Source: Archivesica marissinica (taxonomy: Eukaryota > Mollusca > Bivalvia > Venerida > Vesicomyidae). From it: a stretch of 64,000 bases of DNA. Location of the stretch: the NCBI GenBank assembly GCA_014843695.1, contig CM026397.1, positions 40,386,651 through 40,450,650 of the forward strand, given 5' to 3'. The notes beneath the pieces were generated by a model. That model was not told the DNA's origin. It saw only the letters and a program-made list of their open reading frames with translations, and did not search any database. Positions 1 through 12,492 of the stretch are shown here, in pieces (the stretch's first letter is position 1; each line of letters starts with the position of its first letter). The position numbers and the translations under genes were made by a program.

Positions 1-3000
1 TATCCACCTAGTATCCATCTAGTATCCACCTAGTATCCACCTAGTATCCATCTAGTATCCATCTAATATCCACCTAGTATCCACCTAGTATCTGCCTAGT
101 ATCCACCTAGTATCCATCTAGTATCTGCCTAGTATCCACCTAGTATCCACCTAGTATCTGCCTAGTATCCATCTAGTAACCACCTAGTATCCACCTAGTA
201 TCTGCCTAGTATCCATCTAGTAACCACCGAGTATCCATCTAGTATCCACCTAGTATCCATCTAGTATCTGCCTAGATCCATCAGTAACCACCTAGTATCC
301 ACCTAGTATCCACCTAGTTTCTGCCTAGTATCCATCTAGTAACCACCTAGTATCCACCTAGTATCCACCTAGTATCTGCCTAGTATCCATCTAGTAACCA
401 CCTAGTATCCACCTAGTATCCACCTAGTATCCACCTAGTATCCATCTAGTATCCATCTAGTATCTGCCTAGTATCCATCTAGTAACCACCTAGTATCCAC
501 CTAGTATCTGCCTAGTATCTGCCTAGTATCCATCTAGTATCCACCTAGTATCTGCCTAGTATCCATCTAGTATCCATCTAGTATCCACCTAGTATCTGCC
601 TAGTATCCATCTAGTATCCATCTAGTATCCACCTAGTATCCATCTAGTAACCACCTAGTATCCATCTAGTATCCATCTAGTATCTGCCTAGTATCCACCT
701 AGTATCTGCCTAGTATCCATCTAGTAACCACCTAGTATCCACCTAGTATCCACCTAGTATCTGCCTAGTAACCACCTAGTATCCATCTAGTATCCACCTA
801 GTATCTGCCTAGTATCCATCTAGTATCCACCTAGTATCCACCTAGTATCCATCTAGTAACCACCTAGTATCCACCTAGTATCCACCTAGTATCTGCCTAG
901 TATCCATCTAGTAACCACCTAGTATCCACCTAGTATCTGCCTAGTATCTGCCTAGTATCCATCTAGTAACCACCTAGTATCTGCCTAGTATCCATCTAGT
1001 AACCACCTAGTATCCATCTAGTATCTGCCTAGTATCCATCTAGTAACCACCTAGTATCCATCTAGTATCCACCTAGTATCTGCCTAGTATCCATCTAGTA
1101 ACCACCTAGTATCCACCTAGTATCCATCTAGTATCCACCTAGTAACCACCTAGCATCCACCTAGTATCCACCTAGTATCCATCTAGTATCCACCTAGTAT
1201 CCACCTAGTATCCATCTAGTATCTGCCTAGCATCCATCTAGTATCTGCCTAGTATCCATCTATTAACCACCTAGTATCCATCTAGTATCCACCTAGTATA
1301 CACCTAGTATCCACTAGTATCACCTAGTATCCATCTAGTATCTGCCTAGCATCCATCTAGTATATGTCTATTAACCACCTAGTATCTGCCTAGTATCTGC
1401 CTAGTATCCACCTAGTATCCACCTATTATCCACCTAGTATCTGCCTAGTATCCACCTAGTATCCACCTAGTATATGTCTATTAACCACCTAGTAATCACC
1501 TAGTATCCACCTAGTATCCATCTAGTATCCACCTAGTATCCATCTAGTATCCATCTAGTATCCACCTAGTATCCATCTAGTATCCACCTAGTATCTGCCT
1601 AGTATCCATCTAGTATCCATCTAGTATCCACCTAGTATCCACCTAGTATCCATCTAGTAACCACCTAGTATCCATCTAGTATCCATCTAGTATCTGCCTA
1701 GTATCCATCTAGTATATGCCTAGTATCCATCTAGTAACCACCTAGTATCCACCTAGTATCCACCTAGTATCCACCTAGTATCTGCCTAGTATCCACCTAG
1801 TATCCATCTAGTATCCACCTAGTATCTGCCTAGTATCCATCTAGTATCCACCTAGTATCCACCTAGTATCCATCTAGTATCCACCTAGTATCCACCTAGT
1901 ATCCACCTAGTATCTGCCTAGTATCCATCTAGTAACCACCTAGTATCCACCTAGTATCTGCCTAGTATCTGCCTAGTATCCATCTAGTAACCACCTAGTA
2001 TCTGCCTAGTATCCATCTAGTAACCACCTAGTATCCATCTAGTATCTGCCTAGTATCCATCTAGTAACCACCTAGTATCCATCTAGTATCCACCTAGTAT
2101 CTGCCTAGTATCCATCTAGTAACCACCTAGTATCCACCTAGTATCCACCTAGTATCCACCTAGTATCCATCTAGTATCCACCTAGTATCCATCTAGTATC
2201 TGCCTAGTATCCATCTAGTATCTGCCTAGTATCCATCTATTAACCACCTAGTATCCATCTAGTATCCACCTAGTATCCACCTAGTATCCATCTAGTATCT
2301 GCCTAGTATCCATCTAGTATATGTCTATAACCACCTAGTATCTGCCTAGTATCTGCCTAGTATCCACCTAGTATCCACCTAGTATCCACCTAGTATCTGC
2401 CTAGTATCCACCTAGTATCCACCTAGTATATGTCTATAACCACCTAGTATTCACCTAGTATCCACCTAGTATCCATCTAGTATCCACCTAGTATCCATCT
2501 AGTATCCATCTAGTATCCACCTAGTATCTGCCTAGTATCCATCTAGTAACCACCTAGTATCCATCTAGTATCCACCTAGTATCCATCTAGTATCTGCCTA
2601 GTATCCATCTAGTATCTGCCTAGTATCCATCTAGTAACCACCTAGTATCTGCCTAGTACCACTAGTATCCATAGTACCACCTAGTATCCACCTAGTATCC
2701 CTAGTATCCATCTAGTACCACCTAGTATCCACCTAGTATCCACTAGTACCCTAGTATCCATCTAGTATCTGCCTAGTATCCATCTAGTAACCACCTAGTA
2801 TCCACCTAGTATCCACTAGTATCCTAGTATCTGCTAGTATCTGCCTAGTATCCATCTAGTAACCACCTAGTATCTGCCTAGTATCTCTAGTACCACCTAG
2901 TATCCATCTAGTATCCACCTAGTATCTGCCTAGTATCCATCTAGTAACCACCTAGTATCCACCTAGTATCCACCTAGTATCCACCTAGTATCCACCTAGT

Positions 3001-4420
3001 ATCCATCTAGTATCCACCTAGTATCCACCTAGTATCCATCTAGTATCCACCTAGTAACCACCTAGTATCCACCTAGTATCCACCTAGTATCCATCTAGTA
3101 TCCACCTAGTATCCATCTAGTATCTGCCTAGCATCCATCTAGTATCTGCCTAGTATCCATCTAGTAACCACCTAGTATCCACCTAGTATCCACCTAGTAT
3201 CCACCTAGTACACCTAGTATCCACTAGTATTGCCTAGTATCCATCTAGTATATTCTAGTATCTGCCTAGTATCTGCCTAGTATCCATCTAGTAACCACCT
3301 AGTATCTGCCTAGTATCCATCTAGTAACCACCTAGTATCCATCTAGTATCCACCTAGTATCTGCCTAGTATCCATCTAGTAACCACCTAGTATCCATCTA
3401 GTATCCACCTAGTATCCACCTAGTATCTGCCTAGTATCCATCTAGTAACCACCTAGTATCCACCTAGTATCCATCTAGTATCCACCTAGTAACCACCTAG
3501 CATCCACCTAATATCCACCTAGTATCCATCTAGTATCCACCTAGTATCCATCTAGTATCTGCCTAGCATCCATCTAGTATCTGCCTAGTATCCATCTATT
3601 AACCACCTAGTATCCATCTAGTATCCACCTAGTATCCACCTAGTATACACCTAGTATCCATCTAGTATCTGCCTAGCATCCATCTAGTATATGTCTATTA
3701 ACCACCTAGTATCTGCCTAGTATCTGCCTAGTATCCACCTAGTATCCACCTAGTATCCACCTATTATCCACCTAGTATCTGCCTAGTATCCACCTAGTAT
3801 CCACCTAGTATATGTCTATTAACCACCTAGTAATCACCTAGTATCCACCTATTATCCACCTAGTATCCACCTAGTATATGCCTAGTATCCACATATATCC
3901 ACCTAGTATCTGCCTAGTATCCACCTAGTATCTGCCTAGTATCCATCTAGTATCCACCTAGCATCCACCTAGTATCTGCCTAGTATCCACCTAGTATCCA
4001 CCTAGTATCCATCTAGTATCCACCAAGTATCCACCTAGTATCCACCTAGTATCCACCTAGTATCCACCTAGTATCTGCCTAGTATCCACCTAGTATCCAC
4101 CTATTATCCTACTAGTATCCACCTAGTATCCACCTAGTATACTACTAGTATCCACCTAGTATCCATCTAGTATCCACCTAGTATACTACTAGTATCCACC
4201 TAGTATCCACCTAGTATCCACCTAGTATCCACCTAGTATCCACCTAGTATCCTACTAGTATCCACCTAGTATCCACCTAGTATCCATCTAGTATCCACCT
4301 AGTATCCACCTAGTATCCTACTAGTATCCACCTAGTATCCTACTAGTATCCACCTAGTATCCTACTAGTATCCACCTAGTATCCACCTAGTATCCACCTA
4401 GTATCCACCTAGTATCCTAC
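1..4420. repeat. 11-bp minisatellite array (about 400 units)
   Basis: The whole stretch is an 11-bp tandem repeat with consensus TATCCACCTAG. Common variants are TATCCATCTAG, TATCTGCCTAG and TAACCACCTAG, and TATCCTACTAG appears only near the right end (about 4,100-4,420). A CTAG tetramer recurs every 11 bp. Rarer marker units such as TATATGTCTAT recur near 1,360, 1,475, 2,318, 2,430, 3,685 and 3,810, which implies duplication of blocks of roughly 1 kb or more. The array begins before the window and ends sharply at 4,420. No open frame of note occurs because the unit contains TAG. Confidence 0.97.
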
Positions 4421-4597
4421 TTAAATCTTGATGAAGCTTGTAGACAAACTCCTAAACTATTCTGGTTTCACAATAATGTTATAAATGCTGATAATGTTAT
4501 CAACTGTGAAGTTTCATGTTGGTGAAGCTGGTTCCCTTATCTTACATAGTGTTCCTGTTTTATTGTAGTCATCATTTTATAACCTATTTGAACCAAC

Positions 4598-6690
4598 ACT
4601 TATAAAAACATATAATATAAGTTTTTCACACGCTTATAAAACCATATAAATACTTCATACTTCAGACGCTTATAAAATCATGCAATATAAATATTCCAGA
4701 CACTTATAATTAAAAACATATAATATTTCATATAATATAAATATCTCAGACACTAATAAAAACATATACAGTCTACATCCGTTATGTCGAATTCTCCAGT
4801 TATCTGAAAGTCGGATCAAAGTCTTGTTTCAGACACTATCATTTTACATATAACTGGCTACGTTTATATAGAATTTCGCTAAGTCAAACTTCAGTTATGT
4901 CGAAGTATTTAGTTCGGTCTGACGGAATTCGACATAACGGATGTAGACAGTAATATAAATATTCCAGACTCTGAAAGTCATATAATATAGATATTCCAGA
5001 CGCTTAGAAAGTCATATAACATAGATATTCCAGAAGCTTAGAAAGTCATATAACATAGATATTCCAGGCGCGTAGAAAGTCATATAACATAGATATTCCA
5101 GGCACTTAGAAAGTCATATAACATAGATATTCCAGAAGCTTAGAAAGTCATATAACATAGATATTCCAGAGGCTTAGAAAGTCATATAACATGGATATTC
5201 CAGAGGCTTAGAAAGTCATATAACATAGATATTCCAGAGGCTTAGAAAGTCATATAACATAGATATTCCAGAGGCTTAGAAAGTCATATAACATGGATAT
5301 TCCAGACCCTTAGAAAGTCATATAACATAGATATTCCAGGCCCTTAGAAAGTCATATAACATAGATAATCCAGGCCCTTAGAAAGTCATATAACATAGAT
5401 ATTCCAGGCCCTTAGAAAGTCATATAACATAGATATTCCAGACCCTTAGAAAGTCATATAACATGGATATTCCAGACCCTTAGAAAGTCATATAACATAG
5501 ATATTCCAGGCCCTTAGAAAGTCATATAACATAGATATTCCAGACCCTTAGAAAGTCATATAACATAGATATTCCAGATGCTTAGAAAGTCATATAACAT
5601 AGATATTCCAGGCCCTTAGAAAGTCATATAACATAGATATTACAGATGCTTAGAAAGTCATATAACATAGATATTCCAGGCCCTTAGAAAGTCATATAAC
5701 ATAGATATTCCAGACCCTTAGAAAGTCATATAACATAGATATTCCAGGCCCTTAGAAAGTCATATAACATAGATATTCCAGATGCTTAGAAAGTCATATA
5801 ACATAGATATTCCAGGCCCTTAGAAAGTCATATAACATAGATATTCCAGAAGCTTAGAAAGTCATATAACATAGATATTCCAGGCACTTAGAAAGTCATA
5901 TAACATAGATATTCCAGGCCCTTAGAAAGTCATATAACATAGATATTCCAGAAGCTTAGAAAGTCATATAACATAGATATTCCAGGCACTTAGAAAGTCA
6001 TATAACATAGATATTCCAGAAGCTTAGAAAGTCATATAACATAGATATTCCAGGCACTTAGAAAGTCATATAACATAGATATTCCAGGCACTTAGAAAGT
6101 CATATAACATAGATATTCCAGAAGCTTAGAAAGTCATATAACATAGATATTCCAGAAGCTTAGAAAGTCATATAACATAGATATTCCAGGCCCTTAGAAA
6201 GTCATATAACAGATTCCAGGCGCTTAGAAAGTCATATAACATAGATATTCCAGGCACTTAGAAAGTCATATAACATAGATATTCCTGCTGCTTAAAAAGT
6301 CATATAACATAGATATTCCAGGAGCGTAGAAATTCATATAACATAGATATTCCAGGCCCTTAGAAAGTCATATAACATAGATATTCCAGACCCTTAGAAA
6401 GTCATATAACATAGATATTCCAGGCCCTTAGAAAGTCATATAACATAGATATTCCAGATGCTTAGAAAGTCATATAACATAGATATTCCAGACCCTTAGA
6501 AAGTCATATAACATAGATATTCCAGGCACTTAGAAAGTCATATAACATAGATATTCCAGGCACTTAGAAAGTCATATAACATAGATATTCCAGATGTTTA
6601 ATAAACATGTAATATATAAATATTTCAGACGCTTATAAAAAACATATAATGGAAATATTTTAGAGGCTTATAAAATCATATAATACAATA
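4598..6690. repeat. 34-bp tandem array with degenerate edges
   Basis: The core (about 4,965-6,595, roughly 48 units) repeats every 34 bp: CTTAGAAAGTCATATAACAT followed by AGATATTCCAGGCC. The dinucleotide after CCAG varies (GGCC, ACCC, AAG, ATG, GGCA). Units at both edges (4,598-4,965 and 6,595-6,690) are recognisable but diverged, reading CTTATAAAAACATATAATAT. A sharp homogeneous core with decayed margins is the pattern expected of unequal exchange. A MITE is inserted in a left-edge unit (4,769-4,950). Confidence 0.95.
4769..4950. mobile_element. 182-bp MITE, pogo/Tigger-like TIRs
   Basis: The left end reads CAGTCTACATCCGTTATGTC and its near-exact inverse lies at the right end (24 bp perfect at 4,771-4,794 and 4,925-4,948, plus one mismatch in the outer two bases). 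The element is bounded by TA on both sides (4,767-4,768 and 4,951-4,952). CAGT-type ends with a downstream GTTATGTCGAA-like stretch resemble Tc1/mariner-superfamily Tigger/pogo termini. No transposase frame is present, so it is non-autonomous. It sits inside a diverged unit of the 34-bp array. Confidence 0.8.
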
Positions 6691-7144
6691 TTTAATTCTC
6701 CACTTACATCCCATGGTTATCCCAATTCAAATGTGACCTGAATCACCACATATACTTGTAAAACCAAAAAATGTGACGTCTTTGTTCTAAAAACTTTACA
6801 ATTAACTTAAAAGAATGAATGTAATAGGATTGAAAATCAATTCTTCAAATATTTACAAAGGTTAAACACCTTATTACAATACCAAAGGAGATTTGTATCC
6901 AAATTAATTGGATATAAAGATCAGGCCAGAGAGCTGATTATAAATTCATCCAAGCTGAATGACTTGTGTAACCTATATGACAGATTAAGCTTAGTTTGGC
7001 ACTGGTTCACTATACTGGAGAGCATGAAATTATGCTTAAGAATGTAACTGACAATAACGATGTCATGAATTGACCACTAACCAGCATGTATGGAGACAAC
7101 GCGACTTATTCATTTTAATCCCCACCCACATGCCTCAAACAATA
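6691..7144. other. AT-rich unique sequence, no feature seen
   Basis: About 450 bp between the 34-bp array and the first SINE. I see no repeat, coding signal or structured RNA in it. Confidence 0.6.
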
Positions 7145-7343
7145 TATGTATGTATGTTCCATTAATGTCAAACCCCTTGCGGGGACGTAGACATGTTTTC
7201 CTGGGCAAGCTTAGCCGACCAGTATTAAGCAATGTGTGTGAGGTGCTTTGCTCAATGACACTACATACGTAGCCTGACCGAGTATCAAACCCGGGACCGA
7301 TCGATTCCAAATCCGAAGCTCTACCACTGGACCACGGATGCCA
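7145..7343 (-). mobile_element. SINE-B copy (tRNA-like head on minus strand)
   Basis: On the minus strand it begins with a tRNA-like head: a box A-like GGTCCAGTGGTAGAGC, then a box B-like GGTCCCGGGTTTGATAC. It ends with a body containing CAAGGGGTTTGACATTAATG. A second copy lies at 15,775-15,982 in the same orientation with the same landmarks. The sharing of head and body between two loci supports a dispersed SINE rather than a tRNA gene. The short open frames overlapping it are chance frames. Confidence 0.65.
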
Positions 7344-7445
7344 CTATATGTGAGAGAAAGTAGCTGAATTTACTAGTGAAACACAAAATAATTGTCAGGT
7401 AAATACTGAATGTGTATTTATAAAATCAATGATCAAATTTTGTTT

Positions 7446-7585
7446 TTTAAGTTTATTTATCGTCACTACCGGTTACCCATATGAGCGACACCTCCTGAAG
7501 AGATTAGTCATTTTTGGAGGATAATGCAATGATACAGACATAGACCCATTCCAGAATCTCTTCTGGTTCTTTTACGTGCACAGTG
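7446..7585 (-). mobile_element. SINE-C fragment lacking the tRNA head
   Basis: The segment from TTTATTTATCGTC through GGAGGATAATGC to TTCTTTTACGTGCAC is the inverse of the body of the plus-strand SINE at 37,438-37,650. It shares CTCATATGGGCAACCGGT-like, ACTAATCTCTT-like and TATCCTCCAAAAA-like stretches. The tRNA-derived head is missing. Its place is taken by imperfect repeats of CAGTGTCAAGGCCAT between about 7,580 and 7,695. Confidence 0.65.
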
Positions 7586-7710
7586 TAAAGCACAGTGTCA
7601 AGGCCATTGTACAAAGTGAGGCAACAGTACATATTCAGTGAAAGGTCGTATTCTTGTCTCTGTCTATACAGTGCACAATGTCAAGGCCATGATAGTCAGA
7701 AGAATCATTT

Positions 7711-7935
7711 AAACTTTATTTATTTTACAATGATTGCTTGCGATTTTTTTAACAACTTATATTAATCACCCTCATTGGCACGGATGAAAGCGTATATGTG
7801 GTCATTCGTGTGGGTGGAAACCGGGGTACCCGGAGAAAACCCACCTGTCCGATCTGGCAACCACTGTACAATCTCACATACTTCCAGGTCCGAGGATCAA
7901 ACCCGGGTTGCATTGGTGAGAAGCGAGCATGCTAA
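7711..7935 (-). mobile_element. SINE-E copy, left arm of a head-to-head pair
   Basis: Read on the minus strand, the head contains a box B-like ACCCGGGTTTGATCC, followed by GGTTGCCAGATCGGACAGG, a body with CGAATGACCACATATACGC, and the tail TGTAAAATAAATAAAGTTT. The same order appears on the plus strand at 7,950-8,177, so the two copies are mirror images about position 7,944. The tail region shares TTATATTAATCAC with SINE-A, suggesting a related 3' module. Confidence 0.65.
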
Positions 7936-7949
7936 TCGGAAGAATCATC

Positions 7950-8177
7950 GTGAAATAAGTGGCCAGCACGCTCGCCTCTCACTAATGCATCCCGGGTTCG
8001 ATCCTTGAACCGGGAAGACCATACTATGTTAGACGGTATGGTGGTTGCCAAATCGGACATGATTGGATTATTCTCCTGGTACTCCCACATGAACGACCAC
8101 ATAATTATATGCTTTCATCCACTCCAACGATAGTTATTAAATCTTGTTTCGTAACCACTGTAAAATAAATAAAGTTT
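7950..8177 (+). mobile_element. SINE-E copy, right arm of a head-to-head pair
   Basis: Box A-like AGTGGCCAGCACGCTCGCC and box B-like CGGGTTCGATCCTTGAAC lie at about 7,955-8,010. They are followed by GTTGCCAAATCGGACATG, GAACGACCACATAATTATAT, GCTTTCATCC and the tail TGTAAAATAAATAAAGTTT. This is the inverse of 7,711-7,935. The two copies are diverged (roughly a quarter of positions differ by eye), so they are not a recent palindromic duplication. Confidence 0.7.
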
Positions 8178-8652
8178 ATATGCAGAACTTGAGAAGTAAT
8201 TGTTTTCTGTCCAATAAAGAAAATACTTTATTATAGTATCTCTGTATTTCTCAGAATCATAAGGAATTTACCATAAATGTGTTACACGCATATAATAAAA
8301 ACAATTTAAAATGTCATATATCAACTTGTGGGAAAAGTTGCGTGAAACTCTTGAGCATATATAAAACGTTTTTTTGATTGACAAGAAAGCAAATCTTATG
8401 ATGCAGAAAGTAACCACCAGACTCCTAAACTTATGTAAAATACAAACTTCTGTCATTTAAATAACCTAATAACCTATTCATAATATTTTGTCTACATTTA
8501 CATTGAATTGCTTGTGTCACTGGACGACAATATATACATATAAACGTACAGATAACATCTTAATGCATCAATTTGTCTGTAATTACACCAATTTTTGAAA
8601 ATATTATGAGATGTTAAAATATGTCCCACACAGTAATACCTGTCTCCTGTCT
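8178..8652. other. AT-rich unique sequence, no feature seen
   Basis: No repeat, RNA gene or convincing coding region is visible. A 62-codon minus-strand frame here is low complexity and unremarkable for AT-rich DNA. Confidence 0.55.
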
Positions 8653-8780
8653 CATAACCTCATAATCACTACTAAAGTTGCCTTTGCAAACAGCATAGAG
8701 CCAGATCAGACGGAACAGAATGTTTGCTGTTTCTTATATTCGGAACTAAAACATTTAGCTGATTGTGCATTCCTTACAAA
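8653..8780. mobile_element. MITE-2 fragment
   Basis: It starts with ATAACCTCATAATCACTAC and TTTGCAAACAGCATAGAGCC, then AGATCAGACGG. This matches in order the end of the MITE-2 copy that follows (TAACCTGCCAATCACAACTA then GCAAACGGCATAGAGC on the minus strand). The far terminus is lost. It stands directly beside the more complete copy at 8,798-9,024. Confidence 0.6.
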
Positions 8781-8797
8781 TTAATTCATCATTTTAA

Positions 8798-9024
8798 CCC
8801 TCCTTAACCTGCCGAATAAATTGGACGGAATGTGCAAACAACATAGATCCGGATCAGCCACGGCGTAACGCCGCATCTGATCAGGATCTATGTTGTTTGC
8901 TATTCACACAAGTGTTTTAGCTCCACTATTCGAATAGTAAACAGCATAGAGCCTGATCAGACGGCATATTCTAGCTCTATGCCGTTTGCAAAAGCGACTT
9001 TAGTTGTGATTGGCAGGTTACGGG
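8798..9024. mobile_element. MITE-2 copy: TTAA/CCC-ended foldback element
   Basis: Left boundary is TTAA (8,794-8,797) then CCC; right boundary is GGG (9,022-9,024) then TTAT. Imperfect inverted ends share TAACCTGCC and GGCAGGTTA. An internal 67-bp hairpin spans 8,834-8,900, from GCAAACAACATAGATCC to its inverse GGATCTATGTTGTTTGC. A second half-hairpin around AACAGCATAGAGCC follows. TTAA with CCC/GGG ends suggests piggyBac-type mobilisation; there is no transposase. Confidence 0.7.
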
Positions 9025-10107
9025 TTATATCATGAGATCAATACAATAAATACTAAACGTAAACATGCAACTTCTAAATAAATTAAAATTGCAAGTCATA
9101 TATATCTTTCAATTTTCCAATTACAAGTATAATTTTTCATGGCTGTCGCAATATCTAAGATGGTTGATAACATTTATACCTTTTACAAACCTGTATTACC
9201 CTGTTTTTGTAAACATATCCAACCTAAAACATTTGTAATGTACTTGAATAAAATTTTATTTTGATAACAAATATGTAATAATTTTCTTATTTTTTCTAGA
9301 AAGTAGGGCTTGTGACATTTCATTCAAATCGTCTCCGAATCGCCTACAGCATGCTAAACGTTACACTCCAAAGTTGCATTAACTTTTACATTTTATGATT
9401 ACTCTCCCCGACTTACACCGATTTTCACGGTGCCAGTCTATACAAGATGGTATATTGGGAAGTAGCAATTTTAATGCAATGGCTGCTCCACGTGATACGT
9501 TCCTCTCACATTAACGTGGGCTAACGATGATGTTTCTACACTTATAAAAGCAAACAAAGGAAGAATAATCATCCGTATAGCCGACATTCTTTGGTTTATC
9601 TCAACTTTTAACGGTTTATCTCGACTTAACGGTGGACATTTAATATGCATATATACAGGGTATTCTAACGTTACCTGTGTAAATGACATGCTCTCATTTA
9701 TCACAGTATCTCATGAATGTCTATTTATTTCTATTACCTAATTTTTTTAACATCAAATTTCTCAACTATTTACTTAATCGATTTCCATTTTACCTGATTT
9801 ATTTCTGAAAGCTATTTAGATTTTTCGATCTTCTTATTTTCTGGTGAGGCCATTACAAATAATTACTGCAATCTCATCCATATTTGCTCCAAATATTTTG
9901 ATATCTAATTTTTTTCTTACAAATATTAAAATGTGTATGAAATGGTCCAGTCTGTAAGATATGAAAATATTAGACATGAAATATTTGGTGATGTTTATAA
10001 TGAACAATATATTCGTATGACATGTGATAGCAAAATGGTATTCTTGATTACCAATTATCCAAGAAAAGTCTCTAAATATCTAGTGAAAGCGTATATTAGA
10101 GGAAGAA
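9025..10107. other. AT-rich unique sequence, no feature seen
   Basis: About 1.1 kb before array A. Two short open frames (77 and 63 codons) are present, but neither resembles a protein family I know and neither has a recognisable gene context. I see no splice-supported exon. Confidence 0.5.
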
Positions 10108-12437
10108 ACCGTATTTATAGATGATCTTGTGTATATATATACCGTATTTATAGATGATCTTGTGTATATATATACCGTATTTATAGATGACCTTGTGTAT
10201 ATATATACCGTATTTATAGATGATCTTGTGTATATATATACCGTATTTATAGATGATCTTGTGTATATATATACCGTATTTATAGATGACCTTGTGTATA
10301 TATATACCGTATTTATAGATGACCTTGTGTATATATATACCGTATTTATAGATGACCTTGTGTATATATATACCGTATTTATAGATGACCTTGTGTATAT
10401 ATATACCGTATTTATAGATGACCTTGTGTATATATATACCGTATTTATAGATGACCTTGTGTATATATATACCGTATTTATAGATGACCTTGTGTATATA
10501 TATACCGTATTTATAGATGACCTTGTGTATATATATACCGTATTTATAGATGACCTTGTGTATATATATACCGTATTTATAGATGACCTTGTGTATATAT
10601 ATACCGTATTTATAGATGACCTTGTGTATATATATACCGTATTTATAGATGACCTTGTGTATATATATACCGTATTTATAGATGATCTTGTGTATATATA
10701 TACCGTATTTATAGATGATCTTGTGTATATATATACCGTATTTATAGATGATCTTGTGTATATATATACCGTATTTATAGATGATCTTGTGTATATATAT
10801 ACCGTATTTATAGATGACCTTGTGTATATATATACCGTATTTATAGATGACCTTGTGTATATATATACCGTATTTATAGATGACCTTGTGTATATATATA
10901 CCGTATTTATAGATGACCTTGTGTATATATATACCGTATTTATAGATGACCTTGTGTATATATATACCGTATTTATAGATGATCTTGTGTATATATATAC
11001 CGTATTTATAGATGATCTTGTGTATATATATACCGTATTTATAGATGATCTTGTGTATATATATACCGTATTTATAGATGATCTTGTGTATATATATACC
11101 GTATTTATAGATGATCTTGTGTATATATATACCGTATTTATAGATGATCTTGTGTATATATATACCGTATTTATAGATGATCTTGTGTATATATATACCG
11201 TATTTATAGATGATCTTGTGTATATATATACCGTATTTATAGATGATCTTGTGTATATATATACCGTATTTATAGATGATCTTGTGTATATATATACCGT
11301 ATTTATAGATGATCTTGTGTATATATATACCGTATTTATAGATGATCTTGTGTATATATATACCGTATTTATAGATGATCTTGTGTATATATATACCGTA
11401 TTTATAGATGACCTTGTGTATATATATACCGTATTTATAGATGACCTTGTGTATATATATACCGTATTTATAGATGATCTTGTGTATATATATACCGTAT
11501 TTATAGATGACCTTGTGTATATATATACCGTATTTATAGATGACCTTGTGTATATATATACCGTATTTATAGATGACCTTGTGTATATATATACCGTATT
11601 TATAGATGACCTTGTGTATATATATACCGTATTTATAGATGACCTTGTGTATATATATACCGTATTTATAGATGACCTTGTGTATATATATACCGTATTT
11701 ATAGATGATCTTGTGTATATATATACCGTATTTATAGATGACCTTGTGTATATATATACCGTATTTATAGATGACCTTGTGTATATATATACCGTATTTA
11801 TAGATGATCTTGTGTATATATATACCGTATTTATAGATGATCTTGTGTATATATATACCGTATTTATAGATGATCTTGTGTATATATATACCGTATTTAT
11901 AGATGACCTTGTGTATATATACCGTATTTATAGATGACCTTGTGTATATATATACCGTATTTATAGATGATCTTGTGTATATATATACCGTATTTATAGA
12001 TGACCTTGTGTATATATATACCGTATTTATAGATGACCTTGTGTATATATATACCGTATTTATAGATGACCTTGTGTATATATATACCGTATTTATAGAT
12101 GATCTTGTGTATATATATACCGTATTTATAGATGACCTTGTGTATATATATACCGTATTTATAGATGACCTTGTGTATATATATACCGTATTTATAGATG
12201 ATCTTGTGTATATATATACCGTATTTATAGATGACCTTGTGTATATATATACCGTATTTATAGATGATCTTGTGTATATATATACCGTATTTATAGATGA
12301 TCTTGTGTATATATATACCGTATTTATAGATGATCTTGTGTATATATATACCGTATTTATAGATGACCTTGTGTATATATATACCGTATTTATAGATGAT
12401 CTTGTGTATATATATACCGTATTTATAGATGATCTTG
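10108..12437. repeat. Array A: 33-bp minisatellite (about 70 units)
   Basis: The unit is ACCGTATTTATAGATGAYCT plus TGTGTATATATAT, 33 bp. The only frequent variant is T/C in GATGATCTT versus GATGACCTT, with one two-base-short unit near 11,915. The variant alternates in runs (for example C-type at about 10,290-10,660 and T-type at about 10,975-11,395), which suggests segmental duplication inside the array. The unit lacks stops in several frames, so long frames cross it on both strands. The reverse complement occurs at 41,773-43,147. Confidence 0.97.
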
Positions 12438-12492
12438 TTGTTGATGATGTTGTTTTGTGTATTATGCTCAACCAAACTTTGCACAATGCAAC
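12438..12492. other. Unique A-B junction, also found inverted at 41,721-41,772
   Basis: A 55-bp non-repetitive linker (TTGTTGATGATGTTGTTTTG, then GCTCAACCAAACTTTGCAC) joins arrays A and B. The identical linker in reverse complement joins B and A in contig 2. A unique junction is a better anchor than the arrays themselves for showing that the two contig ends represent the same locus. Confidence 0.9.

Noticed and set aside
10108..12486. Open frames of 600-800 codons in array A on both strands
   Set aside because: Same artefact: a 33-bp unit lacking stops. Plus and minus frames overlap completely, and unit variation (T/C) shows no coding constraint.
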